DNA of 64,000 bases from Tyto alba. Taxonomy: Eukaryota > Chordata > Aves > Strigiformes > Tytonidae. The stretch covers positions 1,550,001 to 1,614,000 of the forward strand of contig NW_024881322.1 in the NCBI RefSeq assembly GCF_018691265.1. The letters run 5' to 3'. The translations under genes and the position numbers were made by a program. The notes below the pieces were generated by a model. That model did not search any database. It worked only from the letters and a program-made list of their open reading frames with translations, and was not told the DNA's origin. The first letter of the stretch is position 1; each line of letters starts with the position of its first letter. Below are positions 29,203 through 40,300 of this stretch, piece by piece.

Positions 29203-29207
29203 ACCTA
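29203..29207 (+). repeat. Target-site duplication ACCTA, left copy (partner 29813-29817)
   Basis: Exact 5-base direct repeat directly abutting the TG and CA ends of the solo LTR. Confidence 0.85.
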
Positions 29208-29812
29208 TGTCCTGGTTTGGGCTGAAATAGAGTTAATATTCCTTTTCAGGGACTAGATGAGTGCTGTGTTTTGGATTTAGCTTTGGGGTTGGTATGGGAA
29301 GGATGCTGATAGCACACTGATGTTTTCAGCTGCTGCCGAGACTCCAAGGACTCTCCGACTCCCCGTGTCCTGCCCGTGCGCAAGGGCACAGGGAGCAGGG
29401 AGGGGGCACGGCCACAGCACCTGACCCAAACTGGCCAGTGAAATATTCCATATCATGGCACGTCATGCTCACTGTATAGAGGAGGGGGGGTTGGGAAGGA
29501 GCTCTCTCTCTCTCGCTTCCAGGATTGTGATTGTGGGATCTTGGTATCTCGGGGTCGCTGGCCGGGAACGGGCTGGGGATTGGTCAGCGGGTGGCGAGCA
29601 ATTACGCTGCACATCGCCTGTTTATATATTGCTTTTTGTTTTCCCCCCATCATCGTCATTGTTCTCGTTTTATTGCCATTATTAAACTGTTCCTATCTCA
29701 GCCTGCGAGTCTCCCTTCACCCCTCTAATTCCCTCCCCCATTCCCAGGCGGGGAGGGGGAAGGGAGGGTGACCAGCTGGGGGTTGGCTGCCCATCAGGCC
29801 CAAACCACAACA
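29208..29812 (+). mobile_element. Solo LTR of an avian endogenous retrovirus (ERVL-like), with target duplication
   Basis: Starts TGTCCTGGTTTGGGCTGAAA and ends CAAACCACAACA, matching the widespread bird LTR that opens TGTCCTGGTTT and closes with a CCACAACA-type end. It is flanked by a perfect 5-bp direct repeat ACCTA (29203-29207 and 29813-29817), so both ends are intact. 5-bp duplications fit the ERVL class. Internal landmarks are GACCCAAACTGGCCA, a decayed TATA (TGTATAGA near 29473) and ATTAAA at 29681-29686. There is no internal retroviral sequence on either side, so this is a solo LTR left by recombination. Confidence 0.85.
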
Positions 29813-30419
29813 ACCTAACACTTGGAAAAATCTGTGCCAAGTCCTTCTTTGTATAGGCTTATACAGTTCGGTGGCCTGTACTGAGGAACTAGGTTTGAAT
29901 TTTCGTTTTTTTTTTAACGTTATGACATTTTTGCTTACACACTTTAAGTCTTCGTAATACAATGACAATTCTCTTGCTTAGTTGTCACACTCCCCACAGC
30001 TCTGTCATTAATTATACCCTCAAAAGGGTACCTATAATTTTAGAATGATCAAAAGGCATTTGATCAAATGAGTGGGACACAACCCCTGAATTTTCTATGT
30101 GATAGTTAAACTTATTTACATAGGCAGGTATTTTTCTTGGCTTTCAGTAATCTTGAAACACTGTGGTCACAGCAGATTTTTGCTTTGCCATTTTCAAATC
30201 ATAATGTGTCAAAACCCTCCTGGGTCTGTCCTGCTCACTTAGTTCTGATCACTGTGCCCTTTCTTCCCTTGAAGTTTTCTTCTTTTTTTTCCAATCAAGA
30301 CATATTAATTCAAGCTCTGTAATTTCAGAGGCAGATGAAGTGCAGCTGACACGTTTGGGGTGGGGAGAGGCGAAAAGTTCTGCCTTTACTCCTGCAAAAC
30401 AATAACCAGGTCTGGTTAT

Positions 30420-31091
30420 TTATAGTTTTCCTGCACAATCAGAGCTCCACAGCACTGGAAGGGCCCCCTGAGTGTGGAGAGAGCTCAGAGCACAACCAGG
30501 AGCTCCTCTCCATAACAGTGGGCACCACCACAACAGAAACAGCAAGTGTGCATTTCCTAATGAACTAGTGCCAAAATACCAGCAGAATACCAAGCACATT
30601 TTAAGCCGTAGGACCCCAAAGGCTGTCCTTGCTTTTGCATCATATCGCAGAACCAAACTGCTGGTGACTAGAACAGAGCTGCAAAAGGCCACAGGAGGAA
30701 GGAGATTTTGTGTTTTCTTCCTTCCCTTGGCAGCCAGGTGCTCGCTCGCACAAGAGGGCACTGTAGCCACGCACATCAGGGCAGCGTGCCCCAGCCCAGC
30801 CAGCTGTTCACCCCCAGAAAAGGGCTTTGAGCAGCTTTTCCCCTGGGTTGAGAGCCCTTGCCTCCCCATCCAGGCTGGCAGCAAACTCAGCAGTGGGGGC
30901 TGGCGGGTTGCACTGCTGCACCTTGCACGGACGGGGTTGCTCTGGGTAAGATAGACCTTGCGGAGTTTAGCCCTCTTCCAAACTTGAATAAAATTTGACA
31001 GTTATGGTCTAGCTGCATGCCTGGGGAGTTGAAGTCAGGGAAACTATCATAAGCTTTGTTGAAGAAAAAAAAAAAAAAAAAAAAAAAAAAA
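30420..31091. other. Unrecognised GC-richer segment ending in poly(A)
   Basis: Frames of about 155-160 codons are open on both strands (30472-30954 + and 30884-30420 -). AATAAA lies at 30987-30992 and an A27 tail follows at 31065. It could be a retroposed sequence, but I recognise no source and the signal-to-tail distance (about 72 bases) is too long for a normal transcript end. Confidence 0.25.
31065..31091 (+). repeat. Poly(A) tract, 27 A
   Basis: Uninterrupted A27 ending a stretch that is open on both strands (30420-30954) and holds AATAAA at 30987-30992. Confidence 0.95.
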
Positions 31092-32120
31092 GTTAAATCC
31101 CAGATCATGCTGTTGAAAGGAAAAACCTTCGGTGCTTGTAATAATGTGATTATTGAGATTATACTGGCAAACAGAAACTCCTTACTTATTCACAAGACAA
31201 TTGGAAGAGAGCTCATGGCAGTTTGAAATGAAGCCTATTAAATACTTCCTGGCACATCTGTCCACTTGTAAATCTTCAAGCATGTTTACACTTCCAAATA
31301 AATGGCCTGTCTTCAGGATCCGAGCGTTCACAATTCCCACTGATTCAGATACAAGCAATGAGCACAATATACCCCAAAACATCAGGCTACCACTAACACA
31401 AGATACCTGTCAGAGTTACCCCACTTTAGGCCCCCACTTAATATTTTCAATTACATTTATAATAATAAATAACAAATAGCAAAAAGGTGAAATACTTATG
31501 TCCTAGCTCAGTACCCCAAAGTAGCTGAGGTTTGTAGGTCTAGAAATAAAGAAAGTCTGATACATACAATTATTTTTATGTTCTGATTCAACTCAAGAAC
31601 TGGGTGGACATGAAGGCTATGTAGCAAAAAGAAGTTTAGGATGGGAAAAATTAGAAGATGAAAACCATATTTAAAATCAGTCAAAAAGGGAGCCGTTCCC
31701 AGTAAACCAAATAATAAGAGAATAAACAAATCCCACTTGCACTTTTGGAGTGTTTTTCATTTGGCACTGATGATTAATAGGCATGATTTGAAACGAATAA
31801 ACCTCAACAACACAGGTCGAGATTTCTGGTAGAGAAACCTGCAACCAAACCATTGCAACATCACCCTGCAGGATTTATGGGGCTCCCATGGGGAATGAGG
31901 TTCGCTTAAAGGATTAAACCACATCAGGGAAGTGTCAAGCATGGCAGTCCAGAAATAGCTCAGGAAATCCTTAAAACTGATTGCTGGAAGCTCTCAGGAG
32001 AGCTATCAACCTGTAACGTATCTTATTCTTACACTCTGCTATCAGCTGCTCTAGAGACAACACACGGGATAAGACAGACTTTTGGCCTAACACCACATAA
32101 CCACTACGTTCCTCTGAGCC

Positions 32121-32148
32121 ACCCTGGCACCCTGGCACCCTGGCACCC
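32121..32148 (+). repeat. 8-bp tandem repeat (ACCCTGGC) x3.5
   Basis: Three and a half exact copies of ACCCTGGC; a short minisatellite-like array. Confidence 0.9.
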
Positions 32149-32390
32149 ACGCCGTACTCATCCTGGGAGATGACCTGGCAAACCGGCTTAGGTCTTCAGC
32201 TTGTCCCCCTACCACCTTCACCTAAACGCTAACACATCCAAAGGACAAAACTATCAAGTATTTTCCTCCTCTTCACACCTTTCCTGTATCTCCCTTTCTT
32301 TCTCCACCCAGCTGTTGCTAACCCCTACACTACTGAGAAAAAAACAAAAAAAAACAAAAAAAAAAAACAACAACCAAAAAAAAAAACAAC

Positions 32391-32421
<31 letters not shown>

Positions 32422-32452
32422 CAAAACAAAACAAAACAAAACAAAACAAAAC
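32391..32452 (+). repeat. (AAAAC)n pentanucleotide array
   Basis: About 11 uninterrupted CAAAA units, preceded from 32338 by A-rich sequence with scattered C, typical of a decayed poly(A) tract. Confidence 0.95.
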
Positions 32453-32866
32453 AAACTACCAACAGCCTATTTTAGATAAGGCTACTTTATGTAGCCTTCT
32501 AAAAGACTCAGATTAAGCAGGCAGCTAAAAGCCTATGGCTTCAGCAGCTGATATCGATTAAAATTTGCCAGGTCTCAGAACATCTAATAAATTAATATGC
32601 TAACTCGCTTTTCTGCAATGACAAGATTATTAGAAAGCCACCTAATCTTGTTACAAGTCACAGCCTCTCTCTTTCCTGTTCTTTTTTCTTCACTTTTACA
32701 TTTTCATCTTCTGTTGTTATTGTGAAGCAGATTTGGATTACAACAAGCACGGTGAGTGTTCCAGCACACTTCATCTAATATCAAGACACATGGCACCATC
32801 TTTATGCCACATGGAAACCAACCAACCAACCAAAAACTCCAACCACAACAGTGTCAAAATTGGGGG

Positions 32867-32949
32867 AAAAATAAAATAAATAAAATAAAATAAAATAAAA
32901 TAAAATAAAATAAAATAAAATAAAATAAAATAAAATAAAATAAAATAAA
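32867..32949 (+). repeat. (AAAAT)n pentanucleotide array
   Basis: About 16 near-perfect AAAAT units, about 415 bases after the (AAAAC)n array. Confidence 0.95.
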
Positions 32950-33419
32950 TCCTCTCTGTAACTAGTAAAAGAGAAATAGGGGATACTGGTAAAACTAAAA
33001 CCTTCTTGATATTACAAACATTTAACTTCCCCTCATCTCCTCAAAAGAGTCAAAGTGACAATTATTTGCCACAGTATTTGATAGACTAATATCTCTGTTC
33101 CCCAAATACCAGATAATAGTTAATAGCTTGCTACTATATGACAGTGCCACATAAAAACCATGAGCATTCAGAGCCATTTATTCCAATAAAAAATAACATA
33201 GCAGATGACATAAAACCAGAAGAGAATTTTTCAGATTCGCAAAGATACGGCTGAAATCTGTGTCAGGTGATCCACCTTTAGATTTCCTAGAATTTATCGC
33301 CCATCTTCCTTATACCCAGACATAGCCATAAATTCTTCCTGCTTACTCAAAAATCACCTTTTGTGACTGGAAAAGTACATTGCTGAACTCAGTGCTAGCA
33401 TTAAAGAACAGAAGCCTTC

Positions 33420-33765
33420 CCTATCCGTGAACCACTGCAAACAATACATGTAAGGTTTGAAAAGCTGTTTGTGTACAGCCAGTTCTAACATTTGCTATTT
33501 ACAAAGACAAAACAACTACAGTAAATTAATTCTACCAAGATTCTCTGCACTAACCACAGGAGCACGACAGGTGCATTTGTAAAGCCAAAGGGCACAGCAC
33601 TAAAATAGAATGATCCCTTGCGACATACAAAAGCAGTGTCTGATTTGCTTCTATCATCCAAAGACATTTGCTTGTAGCCGTGCACTACCTAAATCTGAGG
33701 TGTTAATGTACTAGCCTGACTTCCGAAATCTCAGGAGTTGCTCACCCCAGGCATCATTTTGGGGG
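33420..33765 (-). pseudogene. Broken Ty3/Gypsy-type reverse-transcriptase relic
   Basis: The minus strand translates to reverse-transcriptase landmarks in order: a DLGS segment (near 33695), then, after a small frame-breaking insertion, GYKQMSLDD, TAFV and VPFGFTNAP (33560-33680). The spacing is that of the Gypsy-type palm domain. Where the catalytic YxDD should follow, the frame reads FVNS and soon stops, so the active site is lost. Weak similarity continues across stops on both sides. No LTRs, RNase H or integrase are recognised nearby. Gypsy-type elements are scarce in birds, so this is probably an old relic. Described as found; inactive. Confidence 0.65.
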
Positions 33766-34069
33766 ACTACTATGTAATATAACACATGAAAGCTCTATTT
33801 CTTAGAGGAGGAAGGCAGCATCTTAGATAACATCTAAGGGAGCAAATACTTTTTGCCCTCTTCTAGGCTAATTATTTTCTTATTAGATTTGTAAGAAAAA
33901 TCATCATGTTGTTCTTTCCCCAATCGTCCCCACACACCTAGAAAAACCCTGTCAAAGCGAAAATCCCAAATCCCCTCAAGCCAACAAACTCTCAGAACCA
34001 GTGCAGCGTTGGACCATACCTCTCTGTTCGGATCCATTTTAAAGAACTACAATTTTTTTGTTACAAACC

Positions 34070-34160
34070 TAGGGCCAAATTCAACATATTCTGCTCACAT
34101 TAACTTCAATGGGGATGCAAGAATAAATAGCATTCAGTGGGACTCCTTATACCAGTAAGT
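34070..34160. repeat. Possible old sauropsid interspersed repeat
   Basis: GGGCCAAATTC ... TCTGCTCACATTAACTTCAA TGGGGAT ... CAGTGGGACTCCTTA resembles a motif series (GGGCCAAATTCTGCTC, TTGACTTCAATGGG) that recurs in old bird and reptile repeats. Family not resolved; similar motifs occur near 24255-24275 and 35620-35820. Confidence 0.3.
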
Positions 34161-36040
34161 GCTACTCAGTGTGCAGATGGCCACATCTGGGCCTTTGTGA
34201 CGGTGCCTCGAGCCAGAAGGCACCTTGGCTTTGGAAAGTCTCCAGTATCTTGCTTCTACAGGAAAAAGTTTCCCTACTTGTGCCTCCAGAGTGTCTTTAT
34301 CTTTCTCCTACCCCGCCTTTTCCAGATCGCATGCTAGGTCATTATGCTTCATGCATATACACACCCTTTGCAGGTTCAGGAGCGTGCTAGATGGTCCATA
34401 ACCATTGCTACATCAAATGGAGTGTGTTTCGAGCGTTAGGTTTGCAGTCAGAAATGCCAGAGTCACAAGGCCAGAAAACAGGTCTCGCAAACCCTGTCGG
34501 AGTTGCTGCGTCGAAGCTGGAAGCTGAGGCAACGTGCTGACAGAAGTCAGGCGTATCCCTCAAGGCTGGGACCTGAAACCTTCCCTCACACCCCGCAGAG
34601 CTTCCTCACAGGGACGTTCTGTGTTACATGAAAGGGCAATTCCTACCAGTTAGCAGCAGCTACAGCTACACAATTTGGAGATTATTATCAACACGTTGTA
34701 GAGTAGAATTTAACATGAAGCAAGCCAGAACATCTCCAGCAGTGAGAAACACCGCGTAGAGATAAAGCAGCTCCTGATGGGTGTGGAAACTCGGCTCGAG
34801 CACTGGGAAGAAGTGAAGTTCAGAGCAGACGTACACAAATGGTGTGTAACAGGGGCCAGGACCCTGCATTAGCAAAGAGAATCTGTGTGCAACTCCGTTA
34901 CACTTCCTCCTGGTGTGACTCCGTGCTGGGCTTCGTGCTGCAGAACTGGACCTCGTTTTGTGGTTACAACATGAGAAAAGCTCTGATTTGGCATTTAAAC
35001 GCTACAGCTCAAGGGCCTGTCCTGGGAAGTGCTGACCACTTGATTTTCGTTGCAGTCAGTTCTTTTTTTCAACACCCTGTACTCGATGTTCTCTGCAGAC
35101 CCAGACCCTGTCTTAGCGATTTAAATCAAATATTTTCAGCAGGAGCTCAGGCAGGGGAGGTACCTGGCCTACTCAGAACCACCTCTGAGAAAAGCATGAA
35201 TCACCTTCAGAGCTCAGCAGCTCCATGATTCTGTCTGATCCACAGAAAAATACAACAGACTTTCAGAGTTGTACTAGAAATTAACAGAGCATTGTTTAGT
35301 TGAAATGGAAACATTTAAAAGGATCAGAATATTACATAGAAAACACAGTGGAAAGCAGACACAAGAACCGCTGAGCCAGCTCCTACTGATCCACTTCAGT
35401 GAGAGTTTTGCTATTACATATAATACATAGAATAGCAGTGAACCCAAGATACTATTTGCTCCTAAGTGCTGTCATAAGGCATCAAGCCAAATATGCTTTT
35501 ACAGCTGTAAACTAAGGTCATAAATGAGACTCCGCCACAGAAATTTACAGTGGTACAAAACATTCAAAGTCACTTGATCCGAAATATTTCAGGCCCTTTT
35601 GGAAAAAATACAGAGTAAAAGCCTTTCACTCAGAATTCGGCCCATTTATTCCCATAGGCAAGGTTATTCTTCTCAGACATGATACCAAAACGTTTCAGTT
35701 TAAAAGAAAGTGGAACTCCTGCCTTATTCACTGTATCATGCATGATTTTGGAGCAACTGCTGCAGGAGGCTACTTCATTTCTGGAGAAACTTCAGTGGGA
35801 TTTTCTGTATGGGTAAGGTAATACAATACACATTTACCAGGCAGACTGGAACCTTTTTTTTTTTTTACTTTTTTCAGCAATTTAAAGTATTGGTTTAAGA
35901 AAAGGTTTTCTTGGTATTAGTTTTTTGATACTATCGCATAAGACACTAATTGCGAGGCTGTAATAATTTATAAATCTCATAGCATTCTGCAAGTTTTCCA
36001 TGCAGTGGCAAAATATAAATTGAAAGCACATTCTGCTTAT

Positions 36041-36189
36041 TAAAAACAATAATAGGATTCAAAATCCATACCATATCAAACACACGTGGTGACGCTGATA
36101 ATTCTGTGACCCAGGATTGAGCATGATTTCCTAGCAATTACCAACACTTCTTCTTTAAAATGGAAACATGGTTTTTATAGCCATAGTTA
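36041..36189 (+). repeat. ~148-bp direct repeat, copy A (left of LTR)
   Basis: Matches 37186-37333 with about 18 mismatches by eye (about 88%) and no clear gaps. Shared blocks include GGTGACGCTGATAATTCTGT and CTAGCAATTACCAACACTTC. It ends right at the LTR boundary. Confidence 0.8.
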
Positions 36190-36190
36190 C

Positions 36191-37183
36191 TGCGGTGGTT
36201 TGAGCCCAGAGGGAAACTGAGCATCAGGCAGCTGTTCACACACCCCTCCCCCCTCAGGAATGGGAAGGAGAAAATAAAGTAAAAGGCTTGGAATCCAGAT
36301 AAGGACAGGGAGGGATGGCTCACCCATTACAGTCATGGGCAAAAGGGCAATAAAAAACACTTAAATTCAAACACTAACAAAAAAACACCACCTAACAAAC
36401 AATGTGGGACAGTGAGAAGCCCACCCCATCCAAAACCACCTCTCCCCACCCCTCCCTTCTCCCCGGGCTCAGCTCTGCTCCCCATCTCTCTCCCTCCTCC
36501 CCCAGCGGTGCAGGGGGCAGGGGATGGGGGTTACAGTCAGCTCCTGCTCCATCCTGCTCAGGACAGGGAGTGAACACCGCACATTACTCCCCTGCCCCAC
36601 ACGGCTCCCCTCTCGCTGGAGACAGTCTTCCACGAACCTTCTCTGCAGTGAGTCCTCCCCACGAGCTGCAGCTGTTCCCGAGCTGCTCTGGCGTGGGTCA
36701 CCCCTGCGTGTTGCAGCCCTCCCAGCACTGAATTACAACAGCGGGGGCTGCTTCTTCCCTCAGAGTCCCAGCCTCCTTTAAGCACAGATGCCCGTCATGA
36801 TGTGGGCTCCTCCACAGGCTGCAGGTCTGCCTCTGCTCCACCACAGACCTCCCTGGGTGGCAGAGGGGGTTGGCCCTGCTGCCTCACCACAGGATATAGG
36901 GGGACTCTGCTCCCCCTCTTCCTCTGCCTTCCTTCCACTCACCTGGGAGTTCGCATAGGCGTCTTCCTCCCAACTCCTCCTCAGCAGTCCCAGCCACCTC
37001 CCAGGTTCCCCTTCTTAAATATGTTCTCGCAGAGGCGTAGCCACTATCACTAATTGGCTCGGCCCTGGCCTAGAGGTGGGTCTGACTTGGAGCTGGGGGA
37101 GCTTTCAAGAAACTTCTCACAGGGGTCCACCACTGTAGCCCCCTCCCCTGCTACCAAAAGTACTACCCCATGTTACCCCACCA
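36191..37183 (-). mobile_element. Avian ERV solo LTR, minus orientation
   Basis: On the + strand it begins TGCGGTGGTTTGAGCCCAGA, which is the reverse complement of a common avian LTR end. It carries the family's repeated 'tgctc ... gtgggtc' segments and a CTTAAATATG ... TAATTGGCTCGG block. On the minus strand that block gives a CCAAT box (37057-37053) and a TATTTAA box (around 37020-37014) about 35 bases apart, so the LTR promoter points the same way as EOMES. About 993 bp. No short target duplication is seen; instead a ~148-bp direct repeat flanks it. No internal gag/pol is present. Confidence 0.7.
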
Positions 37184-37185
37184 CT

Positions 37186-37333
37186 TAAAATTAATAATAG
37201 CATTCAAAATTCCTATCATATCAAACACACATGGTGACGCTGATAATTCTGTGACTGAGGATTGAGCGTGACTTCCTAGCAATTACCAACACTTCTTCTT
37301 TAAAATGGAAAAACAGTGGTTATAGTCACAGTT
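37186..37333 (+). repeat. ~148-bp direct repeat, copy B (right of LTR)
   Basis: Second copy of the segment at 36041-36189, beginning two bases after the LTR edge. The two copies plus the LTR form a repeat-LTR-repeat structure of about 1.3 kb. Confidence 0.8.
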
Positions 37334-37339
37334 CCATAA

Positions 37340-40300
37340 AATAGTAAGGCTGGTTTTAGAGCACTTGACAACAGACTTAAAAAGGTGATAGAAGCACATG
37401 TCATAAACCACTAAGTTTCCATTAAATAATCTTGCTTGATCAAAGCTCTTCAGTTAAGTCTTGAAAGGTAATATTCCTTCAGCAGGCTTTCTTTGATGAC
37501 TATCCCATCTTTACATTGCTCTGCAACTGACCTTCCTCAGTCAGCTCAGACCTTTACTCAGTACCCTCCTGCCCCTTTCCTGCTCCCAATACTCAACAGA
37601 GCATGCCTGGTGTGCCCTCCAACACTGATCCAAGCCTCCAAGTTTTCTCTTTCCCTTGTACATCCACCAGAGTCAGACCTTCTTATTTCTGCTACTAAAA
37701 CATCCCATCAACTTCAAACCTGAGGATTCCACCCGCATCCTTGTGCAGGTTACTGCTGAGCAGGCAGAACTAGGTCCCCACGCCAGACAGCTGTGACTGC
37801 AAAAGCATCCTTGGGAACACCAGCACCCTGGGCTAGAGGGCTTCCACCGGAGACCCCACCACCAAGAAGGAGTGAGGACCAGTTCCATCTACCACCGCTG
37901 CCAGAAGGCAAACATCACAGCTGGGAACTACAAGTGGTGGGGTGCTAAAGCTTAGCGCCTCAGGCAGGCCACCCTGAAGGCTCAACATACTCAAAGTCTG
38001 CTAAAGTAACCCAGCTCCTCTACTACTGTGTAACTAGTGCAATGAGAGACTAAAGTGCATTTAGCACTACCATTTACTTGATGGAGACGACAAGAACAAG
38101 GAACATCCTGCTGAAAGAAGGGTGAGCACTTTGGGAAGGAAGGAAGGAAGGGATGAGAAGCCAGCTCCAACAAGCAGCACTCTAAATCCCAGAGGAACCC
38201 AAAGAAAGTATCTGGAATCTAAAAACAACTATAGAAAAGAGATCGGTTGGTGACATCTCACAGAGATTACAGAATAACAGTGGTATAGCTCACATGGCTG
38301 GATTGCTGCAATGGATGGATATGGGCTCTTGAGAAAATACAGGCTGGGGAGGTGAGGAATACAGATGGGTTTCAATATATGCAGAGGGCTGGCGGCACCA
38401 CACACCGCTTTGCTTGGAATGAGTGACAAAACAGTCAAGACCTTATGGGCAAGGATCAGAGAACAGTCCAACATGGGTGACTTTGTGCTAGGTGACTGCT
38501 AGAGACCTCCCGATCAAGAAGGCCCTGAGTGTTTACTTCTTACTGGGAGGAGAAAGCAAAGGCATCGAAGCAGGTCCTTTCTTAATGTAGTTTACTACCA
38601 ATGAAATGTAACCATTTCCCCACTTCCCTGAGCAAATGACACAAATACAACCCATTCCTGTGGATTCCTTGAGCACGCTTATGTTATTAGAAGAAATAGT
38701 CTTCCAGAGCCTGAGTTAAAAAGTGTTAACTTAATAAATATCTCCTTGTTCCCAAATTAGCCGCAGGACACCTGTCCTGAGAGGCATGTCATCCACTGCA
38801 GAGTTAAATTTGGGTGATCATGACTTTATGGCAAGGTCACCATCCTGCACCAGAAAGGTCACACACCCCAAGCAATATCTGCATTATTGTGTTCTCAGTC
38901 ACCTCTTACCTAATCACCCCACATTTTTCAAAGCCACGACACAGTAAGTGACTTTGCAGTTCTTTCTGGACACTCAGAAGGAACAGAAAGGCTGTAATGC
39001 AACATTTATCCCAACAGCCTGGAGAAACACCATTTATTCTGAAGGAGACTGTTTTGTCTCTTTGACTGATAAAGCTGCAATCTCACAATTTCACAAATTG
39101 AGACAACATAAGGTTATACCAAAGTCAAATCCTGCCTTCTCCCTACAGTCCCTGGGAGGTTGCTTACAACTCCCTTCTCCGCCAGCCCTGGCCATGTAAT
39201 CCTGCCCTCTCCTTTGCACTGTCTCTAACTCTCTCTCGTTGAGTCTCAGTTGAGACAATTCAACTCATGAACCCAGCAGAATGCAATCGTCTTTTTCTCC
39301 TGGATGTGTTTTCTGCCAAGTCTGTAAAATGAGTGGTTTTGCAGAGTGGTTTGATGAGCCCCACAGCTGGTACAAGGTAAGAAGTGAACCCACAAGGTAA
39401 GAACAGAAAGGAAAGATTAAGGAGTGTTAAAACCCTTCTATTTTCCCAGTGGTAAGTGGAACCTTAAATCAGCTCAAACCCCTTCCCATAGCTTCATCCT
39501 TCCTCTTCAATAAAGATACAGCATAAAACTTGAGATAGTTTGGCCTAGCTATTAACCTCTGTAGCTGTTATAATACAGGAGACTGAAAGCTTTAGCTGTT
39601 AGACAAAAGAGACAGTTAATCCACTTAGTCTCCATCAGGATTTTTTTAGGTGTGGTTAAGGCCAATCTTTAAGTCTTTCTATAGATTGTTTTCACTCTAT
39701 ACTTCAGTGACCGTTAAACATTATGGGCAACCATTAGCACTTCTCAGCATAACAATAATATAATAATGCCAGCGTGGAGAATGATGCAGATCAAATCTGA
39801 CTGAGATGAATAGGGTGGAGGAACACAATTTTTCTTGTTTGCTGCTGCTTTGACTGTCCCTGGGACTCCTGGTTTGGAGAATACCTCACTAACAGGAAAA
39901 GGGATCTGTGTTTTCTTTTTTTTTTTTTTTTTTAATCTCCAGTCCCTGGGTAGGTTGAGAAAACACCAGAAGGGCATTGCCTCTCATCTTATACTCTCCG
40001 TGCTTCCTTACAGAGACACAGTACGACTCAGAGATGGGGGGGGGGGAGACACGAGTAACTAGCCACTTGTCAAAAACACCCACAGTCCAGTCTAGCAGAA
40101 ATCAGCCATCACCCCAGAGTTCAGAGCAATCCCATCAATGGTTGGAGCGGTTGCTTTTTTAACTCTCCGGTGAAATACCCCAACACTTTTTGTTTGTTTG
40201 TTCATTTACTGTGTGGAGTACTAGAGCCCAACACACCCCTTGTTCTTCTAGATAATCACCCCGAATGTGAAACGGAAAGCAGCCTGCCAGGGAGCATCCC

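Noticed and set aside
30472..30954. 160-codon + frame (and 154-codon minus frame 30420-30884)
   Set aside because: Open on both strands, which argues for composition rather than coding; kept only as a possible retroposed segment.
36402..37053. Pro/Ser-rich + frames
   Set aside because: They fall inside the minus-strand LTR and are composition artefacts.
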